Shown here: positions 43,995-53,655 of the stretch, piece by piece
Position numbering within the stretch: the first letter of the stretch is position 1
Layout of the letters: each line of letters opens with the position of its first letter
NCBI GenBank assembly: GCA_963785735.1
Contig: CAWAWJ010000001.1
Span: 1,426,001-1,490,000, forward strand
From: REEB95 sp963785735
Lineage (GTDB): Bacteria; Pseudomonadota; Alphaproteobacteria; ATCC43930; CGMCC-115725
Direction of reading: 5' to 3'
DNA length: 64,000 nucleotides
Translations under genes and position numbers: made by a program
Notes under the pieces: model-generated
What the model was told of the DNA's origin: nothing
The model's input: the letters and a program-made list of their open reading frames with translations, nothing else
The model's database searches: none

Positions 43995-44022
43995 CCCGGC
44001 GCCGAATTTCTCCGGCGCCGGG
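43995..44022. terminator. GC-rich hairpin downstream of the APC permease
   Basis: A perfect 10-bp stem (CCCGGCGCCG with CGGCGCCGGG) encloses AATTTCTC. It lies in the 129-base gap between the permease stop (44068) and the MOSC start. No T-tract follows on the minus strand, so termination would be intrinsic-like at best. A 10-base direct repeat TTGCTTCATG (43949-43968) precedes the MOSC gene. Confidence 0.5.
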
Positions 44023-44067
44023 TCTGGCACTCGTGGGGGTACCCACCTTCACCCACTCGTCATCACA

Positions 44068-45483
44068 TCACGTACTGGCCGCCACATTCTTGAAGCGGGC
44101 GTGGCTGCGGTCGAGATCGGCCTGGACGACCTCCACGGCCTTGGGCTTGCGACGATAGACCAACGTGATCCAGATTATGCCGATCGCCATATAGACCAGG
44201 AATCCGTAGGGAAAATACTGCACCGGCGGATCCGGGATCGGATAGACGCTTCCCACGGCCGGGATCGCCAGCAAGATCAAGGCGGCGACGCTGCCGAAGA
44301 CATGCTGACCATTCAACTCGCCGAGCCGCTTCAGATAAACCGGCGCTGCGAGCGTGACGAGGCCGTAAGCCACGATGAAGCCGAAAGCCGCGCAGGTGCC
44401 GACATCGTTGAAGGCATCGAGCGGCTCCACGCCGCCCATGATCATCGCCGAAGGCACCGAGAAGGCAAGCAGGCTCATCAAGATGACGGCGATATGCGGC
44501 GTCTCGTTCTTTTCGTGCGCGTCCGCGGTCGCCGCATGGAATAGCCCGTGCCGGCCCATGGCGTAGATCACCCGGCCGCCCGCGTTGAGGCACGACATGC
44601 ACAGCGCGAAGAAGCTGACCATCGCGCCGATCGACAGCGGTATCTGCAGGAGCGGCACGTTCGCGAGCTGGGCGAGCACGTTCAAGGGCGCATCGATCTG
44701 ATCCAGCGTGGTCTTATAACCGTGCGTGCCCATGACCTCGACATAGGTGACGAAGATGAAGAACGCTCCCGCAAGCAAGAGGCTCACGGAAACCGCGCGT
44801 GGAATGGATTTGAGCGGGTTTTTCGCCTCGTCGCCGAAGGCGGTGGCGGATTCGAAGCCGACGAGACTGAAGATCGCCACCACCACGCCGAGGCCGACGC
44901 TCGACCACGGCAATGCGCTTACCGTGAATTGGGCGCTATCGACGGCGAAGTGATGCTGGAACAAGACGATGAAACATAGCAGAAGGATGAAGGACACCGA
45001 CAAGCCCTCGAGGATGAGCGTCAAGATGAGGGAAAACTGCACGTCCTTCCACGCGCAATACCCGCCGATAAGGACGCAGACCGCGAACAAGGCGATGAAG
45101 GGCAAGTGCAGGCCCATCATGCCCAGGAGTGTGTCGGCGAAGATCGAAAAGCCGGTGACGCCGGCCATGGAGATGCCGAGATAGGCCCAGATCAACGCCC
45201 AACCGCCGATGCCGCCGGCGGTGAGGCCGAGGCCGCGACAGGTATAGGCGTACATCGAGCCGGACGTCGTCGACCGGCTCGCGAACTGGTTAAGGTTATA
45301 GGCGACGAACAGGAGCATGACGGTGCCCAACGCATAGGACAACCAACTCCAATCCCCGGTATTCGAGTACATCACGGGGATGATCAACGCCGCCGTCATG
45401 GTCGGCGATATCAGCGCGATATTTTGCGCCAACAATTCGGAAAAGTTCAGACAATTCGGTTTCAGCCGGGAAGATGTAGACAT
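44068..45483 (-). CDS. APC family amino acid permease
   Basis: A 471-residue permease with about 12 helices. The start has SELLAQNIALISPTMTAALI, and the FSLVGFESATAFGDEAKNPLKSIP region (split GFESATAFGDEAKNP) is the APC hallmark. It transports an amino acid or polyamine across the inner membrane. A MocR-type regulator is divergent upstream (155-base gap), suggesting that the substrate is linked to PLP-dependent metabolism. The ligand is unknown. Confidence 0.88.
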   Translation of the reverse strand: MSTSSRLKPNCLNFSELLAQNIALISPTMTAALIIPVMYSNTGDWSWLSYALGTVMLLFVAYNLNQFASRSTTSGSMYAYTCRGLGLTAGGIGGWALIWAYLGISMAGVTGFSIFADTLLGMMGLHLPFIALFAVCVLIGGYCAWKDVQFSLILTLILEGLSVSFILLLCFIVLFQHHFAVDSAQFTVSALPWSSVGLGVVVAIFSLVGFESATAFGDEAKNPLKSIPRAVSVSLLLAGAFFIFVTYVEVMGTHGYKTTLDQIDAPLNVLAQLANVPLLQIPLSIGAMVSFFALCMSCLNAGGRVIYAMGRHGLFHAATADAHEKNETPHIAVILMSLLAFSVPSAMIMGGVEPLDAFNDVGTCAAFGFIVAYGLVTLAAPVYLKRLGELNGQHVFGSVAALILLAIPAVGSVYPIPDPPVQYFPYGFLVYMAIGIIWITLVYRRKPKAVEVVQADLDRSHARFKNVAAST

Positions 45484-45638
45484 GTGACAGCCCCCTATTC
45501 ACATAGGCTGGCGACCTCCCGCGCCATCTCGGGGCCCGATCCCCCCTTAAGGCCGCTATTGCTTCTCGACCATTGGAATAGGCTATGCAAGGAATGGCCC
45601 AGTCTGAACATCCAGTTTTTAAATATTAGGGGGTCCAA
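45484..45638. promoter_or_regulatory. Divergent promoter region of the APC permease and MocR regulator
   Basis: This 155-base gap separates two divergently transcribed genes and carries both ribosome sites (AGGGGGG for the permease, AGGGGG for the regulator). MocR proteins usually bind such shared regions. It includes the AT-rich TTTTTAAATATTAG near the regulator start. No clear operator repeat was found by eye. Confidence 0.6.
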
Positions 45639-47120
45639 GTGCTTCGCCCATGGAATTTCAAGGTCGCCATCCGCCGCCGCGGCCGTATCGCGGTCTATCT
45701 CCAGATCGTCTATGCCCTGATTGAGGAGATCCGCCGCGGCAGGCTTGCGCCCGGTAGCGCGTTGCCGGGCACGCGCGAACTGGCCGAGAGCCTCGATATT
45801 AACCGCAAGACGGTGGTCGAGGCTTATGACGAGCTGAGCGCGCAAGGTTGGGTCAAATCCGACCGCACCCGCGGCACCTTCGTTTCATCCGAATTGCCGA
45901 TCTTGGAAGAAAATACTGCCGGCGCACGGACGCTGCCGCGGGCACGTATGCCGGATCTGCCCGATTACCGTCTGGTCGGCGCCGCGCCTAATATTCCGGC
46001 ATTCCTGCCCGAAAAAAATCATCTGATCTTCGATGACGGCGTGCCCGACACGCGCCAGGTTCCCGCTGCCGCCCTTGGCCGCGCCTATCGCTCGGCGCTC
46101 ATTCGGTTAGCTCAGCGCAACGATCTCGGCTATGGCGATCCGCGCGGATCGCTGGCCTTGCGCGTGGCCATTTCCACCATGCTCAATGTCGATCGCGGCC
46201 TGAGCACGACGCCCAACAACATCTGTCTTACCCGTGGCAGCCAGATGGCGATCTATCTTGCGACGCGCATCCTGGCCGGGCCGCGCGACCCGGTCGTGAT
46301 GGAAGAACTGAGCTATCCGCCGGCGCGCGAAGCCTTTCGCGCGACCGGCGCCGAAGTCTTGTCCATCGGAATCGACGCGTCGGGAATGCGCATCGATGAT
46401 CTGGAATCGATGTGCCGAAAGAGGCGCGTTCGCGTCGTCTATGTGACGCCGCATCATCAATTCCCGACCACCGTGCTGTTGCGGCCGGAACGGCGCCTGC
46501 GGCTGATGGCACTGGCCGAGCAGTTCGGCTTCGCCATCGTCGAGGATGATTACGATCATGAATTTCATTTCGTCCATCAGCCGATGTGGCCGCTGGCGAG
46601 CGCGGATCCGTGGGGCAAGGTTGTCTATATCGGCTCGATGTCGAAATTGCTCACGCCGAGCTTGCGTTTGGGCTACATCGCCGCGCCCAAGGACTTCATC
46701 GACCGCGCCGCCGCCGAGATCATGATGATCGACCGCCAGGGCGACCCCGCAACCGAGCTCGCCGTCGCCGAGCTGATCGCCGACGGCGAACTTCATCGCC
46801 ACACCCGCAAGGCGATGCGGCTTTACGCCGAGCGCCGGCTCATGATGGCCAAGCTTCTAGCCGAGCGATTTCACGAACGGATCGAATTCACCCTGCCGGA
46901 TGGCGGCCTCGCCATCTGGGTGAGATTCACCGACAAAATCGACATGAACGATCTCGCCGCCGCCGCTTACGCCAAGGGCGTTAAAATCCTGCCCGGCAGC
47001 GCCTTCGCCATCTCCGGCCGGCCAATTCGGGCGGCACGCCTGGGCTTTGCCAGCATGAACACCGCCGAGCTCGATAGCGCGACGCGCCGGCTGAGACAGG
47101 CGCTGGGCGCGGTGGCGTGA
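45639..47120 (+). CDS. MocR-type (GntR/aminotransferase) transcriptional regulator
   Basis: A 493-residue PLP-binding regulator. Residues 10-80 form a GntR winged helix (GRLAPGSALPGTRELAESLD, INRKTVVEAYDELSAQGWV); residues 130-490 form a class I aminotransferase fold with VEDDYDHEFHF and the PLP lysine in SMSKLLTPSLRLG. It probably controls the divergent permease in response to PLP or an amine. The start is a GTG at 45639 with AGGGGG six bases upstream. Confidence 0.92.
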   Translation: MLRPWNFKVAIRRRGRIAVYLQIVYALIEEIRRGRLAPGSALPGTRELAESLDINRKTVVEAYDELSAQGWVKSDRTRGTFVSSELPILEENTAGARTLPRARMPDLPDYRLVGAAPNIPAFLPEKNHLIFDDGVPDTRQVPAAALGRAYRSALIRLAQRNDLGYGDPRGSLALRVAISTMLNVDRGLSTTPNNICLTRGSQMAIYLATRILAGPRDPVVMEELSYPPAREAFRATGAEVLSIGIDASGMRIDDLESMCRKRRVRVVYVTPHHQFPTTVLLRPERRLRLMALAEQFGFAIVEDDYDHEFHFVHQPMWPLASADPWGKVVYIGSMSKLLTPSLRLGYIAAPKDFIDRAAAEIMMIDRQGDPATELAVAELIADGELHRHTRKAMRLYAERRLMMAKLLAERFHERIEFTLPDGGLAIWVRFTDKIDMNDLAAAAYAKGVKILPGSAFAISGRPIRAARLGFASMNTAELDSATRRLRQALGAVA

Positions 47121-47221
47121 GTCCTCGCCCCCGCAAACCGAACGCGGCACGAGCTTTCAGGCACGGCGCTTGCAAGCCCGTCATAGCCGGAGAAGGAGAA
47201 TAGGCGGAGGACCGAAGGACG

Positions 47222-47440
47222 ATGCTGGACCCGCTCACGATCTTCGGGCTCTTCGCCGTGACGGCGATGCTGGTCTGTTATGCGCTGGAGAGCCGCAGCC
47301 CCTGGTTCATCCTGGCTTTTGCCGGAGCCTGCGCGCTCGGCTCGGCCTACGGATTCCTGCAAGGCGCCTGGCCGTTCGGCGCCGTCGAGGCGATTTGGGC
47401 CGTCGTTGCCCTGCGCCGATGGCAGAAAATGCCGAATTAG
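47222..47440 (+). CDS. Small hypothetical membrane protein
   Basis: A 72-residue protein with two to three hydrophobic segments (TIFGLFAVTAMLVCYAL, FILAFAGACALGSAYGFL) and a basic end (LRRWQKMPN). It looks like a conserved small inner-membrane protein, but I do not recognise a family. It has GGAGG/GAAGG-like sequence just upstream and lies 101 bases after the MocR gene. Confidence 0.6.
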   Translation: MLDPLTIFGLFAVTAMLVCYALESRSPWFILAFAGACALGSAYGFLQGAWPFGAVEAIWAVVALRRWQKMPN

Positions 47441-47449
47441 GCCACGGCA

Positions 47450-47540
47450 CCATAAATCGATATGGATGAACGACGGTCGGTTAATGTCCGCTTTTCGGCA
47501 TTCGATTTATGGGCCGGATAGACATATCCTGTTTAGGATA
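47450..47540 (+). promoter_or_regulatory. Inverted repeats in the leader of the 47.6-kb SDR gene
   Basis: An 11-bp inverted pair (CCATAAATCGA at 47450-47460, TCGATTTATGG at 47502-47512) flanks the TAATGTCCGCTTT repeat. Closer to the gene, TATCC-TGTTTA-GGATA (47525-47540) is a compact operator-like palindrome 20 bases before the start codon. It probably marks repression of the SDR gene by an unknown regulator. Confidence 0.55.
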
Positions 47541-47560
47541 AACCCTAACGGGAGAACGCC

Positions 47561-48340
47561 ATGTCGACGAATAATCCGGTTGGTTCAAAGACCAAAATCG
47601 CCATCGTCACCGGCGGCAGCCGGGGCTTGGGCCGCAACACCGTTCTTAGCCTTGCCAAGCGCGGCGTGAACTCGGTCTTTACCTACAACGCGAATCTGGC
47701 GGAGGCCCAAAAGGTTGTCGGTCTTGTGGCCGAGGCCGGACAGAAAGCCATTGCCCTGCAACTTGATACAGGAAAGATCGGCGCATTCGGCCCGTTCACG
47801 GAAAAAGTACGGGAGGCGCTTAAAACTTTGGGAGCCGAGCGTTTCGATTATCTCGTCAACAACGCCGGAACTTCGCACCATGCCCCGATTGACAAGACCA
47901 CCGAAGCGGAATTGGACGGCCTTTACAACGTTCACTTTAAAGGCGTGTTTTTCCTGACGCAGAAATTGTTGCCGCTCATCAATGACGGGGGGCGCATCGT
48001 GAATATCTCGTCTGGCCTGACCCGCTTCACGATTCCGGGCAGCGCATCTTACGCGGCGATGAAAGGAGCGGTCGAGGTTCTGACGCGCTATCTGGCGAAA
48101 GAATTGGGCGCGCGCGGGATTGCCGTCAACACGATTGCGCCGGGCGCTATCGCCACGGACTTTAGCGGCGGTATGGTTCGGGATAACCCTGAAATCAACA
48201 AGCGCATTGCCAGTATGACGGCCCTCGGCCGCGCGGGGCAACCCGAGGATATAGGCCCGATGATTGCGGCCCTTCTTGCCGAAGATAATCGTTGGGTTAA
48301 CGCCCAGCGTATCGAGGTTTCAGGCGGTATGGCCCTGTAA
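47561..48340 (+). CDS. Short-chain dehydrogenase/reductase
   Basis: A 259-residue classical SDR with cofactor motif IVTGGSRGLGRN, NNAG at about 108, active-site YAAMK in GSASYAAMKGAVEVL, and the PGAIATDFSGG segment. Arg and Asn around the cofactor loop suggest NADP(H). The substrate is unknown; such isolated SDRs under a repressor-like palindrome often reduce quinones or carbonyls. Codon use is less GC-biased than in neighbouring housekeeping genes, which hints at transfer. The ATG has GGGAG eight bases upstream. Confidence 0.87.
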   Translation: MSTNNPVGSKTKIAIVTGGSRGLGRNTVLSLAKRGVNSVFTYNANLAEAQKVVGLVAEAGQKAIALQLDTGKIGAFGPFTEKVREALKTLGAERFDYLVNNAGTSHHAPIDKTTEAELDGLYNVHFKGVFFLTQKLLPLINDGGRIVNISSGLTRFTIPGSASYAAMKGAVEVLTRYLAKELGARGIAVNTIAPGAIATDFSGGMVRDNPEINKRIASMTALGRAGQPEDIGPMIAALLAEDNRWVNAQRIEVSGGMAL

Positions 48341-48371
48341 CGCCCAGCCCGATGCAAAAGGCAGCGCACAT

Positions 48372-49073
48372 TCACCCGCGCACGATCTCGCCGTGATGCG
48401 GGCAATCGGCCGCCGCGAGCGTGACGAAAATCTCCGTGACATCATCGGGCCGTTTCAGCTTGGCGCGGTCCTCATGCGGAAAGGCCGTCGCGCGCAAGAG
48501 CGTGCGGACATTCCCGGGGTCGGCGAGATTGACCTTGAGCTTGGTCGAAGCCACCTCGCCGGCATAAATCTTGGCCAGGGCTTCGAGCGCGGCCTTGCTC
48601 GCGGCATAGGCGCCCCAATAAGGGGCCAAATCCCGGGCTTGGGCGCAGGTCGTGAAAATGGCGCGGCCGGCGCTCGACTGCCGCAACAGCGGATCGAGCG
48701 CCCTTATCAGCCGGTAATTGGCCGTCAGGTTCACGTCCATCACCTCCTGCCAGAGCTTGGGGTCGGCATGGCCCGCGGGCGACAGCGTCCCCAGCACCCC
48801 GGCGCAAGACACCAGCACGTCGAGCTTCTGGAAGCGCTGCTGCAACGCCGCGCCCATCTGGTCGATCTTGTCGAAATCGCGCAAATCCATCGGCGCCAGC
48901 GTCGCCTTGCCGCCGGCCTGGCGGATGGCGTCGTCCAATTCCTCGAGCCCGCCCTGGGTCCGCGCCACCAGAATCACATGCGCGCCCTCGGCCGCGAGCC
49001 GCTTCGCCACGGCGGCGCCGATGCCGCGCGAGGCGCCGGTGACGAGCGCGAGCCGGCCGTCGAGCCTCGGCAT
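48372..49073 (-). CDS. Short-chain dehydrogenase/reductase (YciK-like)
   Basis: A 233-residue SDR starting MPRLDGRLALVTGASRGIGA, with LVSCAGVLG, active-site YAASK in GAYAASKAALEAL, and a C-terminus LAAADCPHHGEIV. YciK-type oxidoreductases have unknown substrates. The frame is open a further 13 codons to 49112, but those codons lie inside a long palindrome, so the ATG at 49073 is preferred. A degenerate copy of its 3' end is at 39768-39836. Confidence 0.88.
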   Translation of the reverse strand: MPRLDGRLALVTGASRGIGAAVAKRLAAEGAHVILVARTQGGLEELDDAIRQAGGKATLAPMDLRDFDKIDQMGAALQQRFQKLDVLVSCAGVLGTLSPAGHADPKLWQEVMDVNLTANYRLIRALDPLLRQSSAGRAIFTTCAQARDLAPYWGAYAASKAALEALAKIYAGEVASTKLKVNLADPGNVRTLLRATAFPHEDRAKLKRPDDVTEIFVTLAAADCPHHGEIVRG

Positions 49074-49075
49074 TA

Positions 49076-49132
49076 GAGCAATATCGGTTTGAATGGAATC
49101 ATCGGATTGCATTCAAGCCGATGGAATTGCTC
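49076..49132. repeat. Long imperfect palindrome (REP-like element)
   Basis: Outer arms GAGCAAT/ATTGCTC (7 bp) and inner arms 49083-49095 with 49110-49122 (13 bp, one G-T type mismatch) form a long hairpin with a three-base bulge. It lies immediately upstream of the SDR start and downstream of purF, in the style of dispersed alphaproteobacterial intergenic repeats. Confidence 0.75.
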
Positions 49133-49147
49133 GCCAAACAAATGATG

Positions 49148-49176
49148 GAGCGCGATCATCGAAGGTGATCGCGCTC
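49148..49176 (-). terminator. Hairpin terminator of purF
   Basis: A perfect 11-bp stem (49148-49158 with 49166-49176) and a seven-base loop overlap the purF stop. On the minus strand it is followed by CATCATTTGTTTGG, a weak T-rich tail. It probably ends the purF transcript before the SDR gene. Confidence 0.7.
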
Positions 49177-50631
49177 TAAGCCGTCTCGGCGAGCAGCGAA
49201 AGCTGGGTTGAAACCTTGCCCGATTCGTGGTCCACGAGCGGGATCGGATAATCGCCGGTGAAGCAGGCGTCGCAGAATTGCGGCGCGGCGTTGTCGCGCT
49301 TGGGCTTGCCCATGGCCCGGTAAAGCCCGTCGATCGAGACGAAGGCGAGGCTGTCGGCGCCGATGAAGCTCGCCATTTCATGCACGCTCTTATGCGAGGC
49401 GAGGAGCTCGTCGCGCTCCGGCGTGGCGATGCCGTAGAAGCAGGAATTCATGGTCGGCGGGCTCGATATGCGCATGTGGATCTCGCGCGCCCCGGCCTGG
49501 CGCAGCATCTCCAGGATCTTGGTCGAGGTGGTGCCGCGCACGATCGAATCGTCGACCAGGATCACGCTCTTGCCTTCGATGCTGGCGCGGTTGGCGTTGT
49601 GCTTGAGCTTCACGCCCAGATGGCGGATCTGGTCGGTCGGCTCGATGAAGGTGCGGCCGATATAATGGTTGCGGATGATGCCGAGCTCGAAGGGCAGCTT
49701 GACCTGCTCGGCATATCCTATGGCGGCGGGCACGCCCGAATCCGGCACCGGAATGACGATGTCGGCGGCGACGTGGCTCTCGCGCGCCAGCTCGGCGCCG
49801 ATGCGTTTGCGCGCGTCATAGACGCTGACGCCGTCGATCACGCTGTCGGGCCGGGCGAAATAGATGTACTCGAACACGCAGAAGCGCTTGCGCGACTTCT
49901 CGAAGGGCATGAGGCTTTTGACGCCGCCGGGGCCGATGCTGACCATCTCGCCGGGCTCGATGTCGCGCACGAAATCGGCGCCGATGATGTCGAGCGCGCA
50001 GCTCTCCGAGGCGAGTATCCATGCGTCGCCCAGCCGGCCCAGCACCAGGGGCCTGACGCCCAGCGGGTCGCGCACGCCGATCAGCCCGTGCTGGTTGAGC
50101 GCGGCCACCGAATAGGCGCCCTCGACTTGGCGAAGGGCTTCCGCCATGCGCTCCTCGACGCTGTCCTTCAAGGACGTGGCGATGAGATGGACGATCACCT
50201 CGGTGTCCGTGGTCGATTGGAACAGGCTGCCGCGGCTCACCAAGCGGTTGCGAAGAAGATAGGAGTTGGTGAGGTTGCCGTTGTGGCAGATGGCGAGCCC
50301 GCCGAAGGCGAAATCGGCGAAAAGCGGCTGGATGTTCCGGGGCGCCACTTCGCCGGTGGTGGCGTAGCGCACATGGCCGATGGCCGAATGGCCCTTGAGC
50401 TTGGACATGACGTCCTTGGAGCTGAAATTCTCGCCCACCAGCCCGGTGCCGCGATGGGCGTGGAACTGCTCGCCGTCATAGGCGACGATTCCCGCCGATT
50501 CCTGCCCGCGATGCTGAAGCGCGTGGAGTCCGAGCGCGGTCAGCGCCGCCGAGTTCGGGGTGGCCGTAAACTCCGAACACGCCGCATTCGTCGTGGAAAT
50601 GGTCGTCGGTCCCGGACTGGGCGGTCAGCAT
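49176..50631 (-). CDS. purF: Amidophosphoribosyltransferase, with a +1 frameshift near the start
   Basis: PurF makes phosphoribosylamine from PRPP and glutamine, the first step of purine synthesis. The N-terminus from the ATG at 50631 reads MLTAQSGTDDHFHDECGVFG with the catalytic cysteine after a short propeptide. At 50556 one extra base breaks the frame; past it the sequence continues SAALTALGLHALQHRGQESA and, in the long frame, FSSKDVMSKLKGHSAIGHVR and the PRPP loop VILVDDSIVRGTTS. Removing that base restores a protein of about 484 residues. cvpA lies upstream on the same strand, the usual order. Confidence 0.9.
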
Positions 50632-50777
50632 GGCGCGCGTTTCGCTCAAATGGCCCCCGAAGACGATCTTCTACACGGGATATGGTGTCGGCGCCAGTCC
50701 TCCGCCAGTCCGCCGCCGCTTCTTGGCGCATGACAGACCCGCCCCAAGGCCGGACGCCCGTCCGGCCGGGTGGTTAA

Positions 50778-51421
50778 TTAATGTGCCTGGTTCTGCTGGA
50801 ACAGCTTGTCCATGTTGCGCTGCTCGTCCGGCGAATAGGCGGGCGTCGAATCTCCGGGCTGGGCCTGGGATTTGGGCGTGCTGAAGGCCTTGAGCGCGTC
50901 GTTCAGCTCCTGCTCGACCGAGCTGCCGCCGGCATGGCCCGGCTCGTGGAGCGAACGCGGCGCCAATTCCCGGAGCGCGCTCGCCCCTTCCGCCAGGAGC
51001 GGCTTGGTGCGCGCATTGGCGAACCAGGGCGGCACCGCGCCCAAGGCGGGCAGCACGGTGCTGAGCGCGATGTAGATCAATACCGCCAGCAACGCGCCGC
51101 GCGCCACGCCGAAGAACAGGCCGAGCGTGCGGTCGATCGCCGAAAGCGGGCTGTCCTTGACGCGCCGCGACACCGCGGCGGTGACGAAGGACAATATCAC
51201 CAGCGCGATGATGAAGGCGGTGAGGCTGGCGGCGGCGTCGGCCACTTCGGGCGAGGGCGTGAAGCGCAGCACGAACGGGCGCAGATAGGGAAAGGCGTAA
51301 AGCGCCGCCAGCGAAGCGCCGAACCAGGCGATGACCGACAGCACCTCTTTCACGAACCCCCGCGCGAAGGCGAACAGCCCCGAGAGCAGGATGAAGACGA
51401 TAACGCCGAGGTCGAATTGGT

Positions 51422-51425
<4 letters not shown>
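50778..51425 (-). CDS. cvpA: CvpA family membrane protein
   Basis: A 215-residue protein with four membrane helices in the first 125 residues (FDLGVIVFILLSGLFAFARG, LSVIAWFGASLAAL, AFIIALVILSFVTAAV, ALLAVLIYIALSTVLP) and the conserved DRTLGLFFGVARG. The C-terminal 80 residues are polar and alpha-rich. CvpA is linked to colicin V production and envelope homeostasis. It lies between radA and purF and overlaps the radA stop-start region by four bases. Confidence 0.9.
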
Positions 51426-52858
<1,433 letters not shown>

Positions 52859-52878
52859 GTTTCAGATCACCCTCATCT

Positions 52879-53655
52879 TCACAGCGCGCGGATCTCCATC
52901 TTGATCGGGCCTTCGGCGCGGCCGTGGATGAACTGGTCGACATAGGGATTGCCCGATTGATCGATGGTCTTGGCGGCACCCTGCCAGATGATCTTGCCCT
53001 TGTAGATCATGGCGATGCGGTCGGCGATCTTGTGCGCCGAGGCCATGTCGTGGGTGATCGAAACCGCGGTCGCGCCCAGATCGCGCACGCATTGCACGAT
53101 CAGGTCGTTGATGACGTCGCCCATGATCGGATCGAGGCCGGTGGTGGGCTCGTCGAAGATGATGATCTCGGGCTTGGCTGCGATCGCGCGGGCGAGCGCC
53201 ACGCGCTTCTGCATCCCGCCCGAAAGCTCGCCCGGCCACAACTCGCCCACCTCGGGCCCGAGGCCCACGGCGCCGAGCGTTTTGAGCGCGACCTCCTTGG
53301 CTTGGGCTTGGCCCATGCCGCGGCCCTGGATCAGGCCGAAGGCGACGTTCTGCCAGACGCGCAAACTGTCGAACAGCGCCGCGCCCTGGAACAACATGCC
53401 GAATTTCTGCATCAATCTCTCGCGCTCGCCGCGCGGCAATCCGGTCACTTCCTGGCCGTCGAGCTTGATCGAGCCCGCGTCGGGCTCCATCAGCCCCATG
53501 ATGCATTTGACCAGCACCGACTTGCCGGTGCCCGAGCCGCCGATCACCACCACGCTCTCGCCCACGCCCACGTCGAGGTCGAGCCCGTCCAGCACGACCT
53601 TGCCGCCGAAGGATTTTTTCAGGCCGCGCACGGCGATTTTGAGTTCCGATTTCAT
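52879..53655 (-). CDS. mlaF: Mla ABC transporter ATPase (MlaF/Ttg2A)
   Basis: A 258-residue ATPase with Walker A GGSGTGKSVLV, Q-loop region MLFQGAALFDSL, ABC signature LSGGMQKRVALARA and Walker B IIIFDEPTTGLDP, plus the Mla-specific C-terminal extension (YVDQFIHGRAEGPIKM). It energises retrograde phospholipid transport. It overlaps mlaE by four bases. The substrate-binding MlaD subunit that normally completes the complex is not next to it. Confidence 0.92.
   Translation of the reverse strand: MKSELKIAVRGLKKSFGGKVVLDGLDLDVGVGESVVVIGGSGTGKSVLVKCIMGLMEPDAGSIKLDGQEVTGLPRGERERLMQKFGMLFQGAALFDSLRVWQNVAFGLIQGRGMGQAQAKEVALKTLGAVGLGPEVGELWPGELSGGMQKRVALARAIAAKPEIIIFDEPTTGLDPIMGDVINDLIVQCVRDLGATAVSITHDMASAHKIADRIAMIYKGKIIWQGAAKTIDQSGNPYVDQFIHGRAEGPIKMEIRAL

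Noticed and set aside
49227..50777. 516-codon plus-strand frame across purF
   Set aside because: Antisense shadow; purF motifs are clear on the minus strand.
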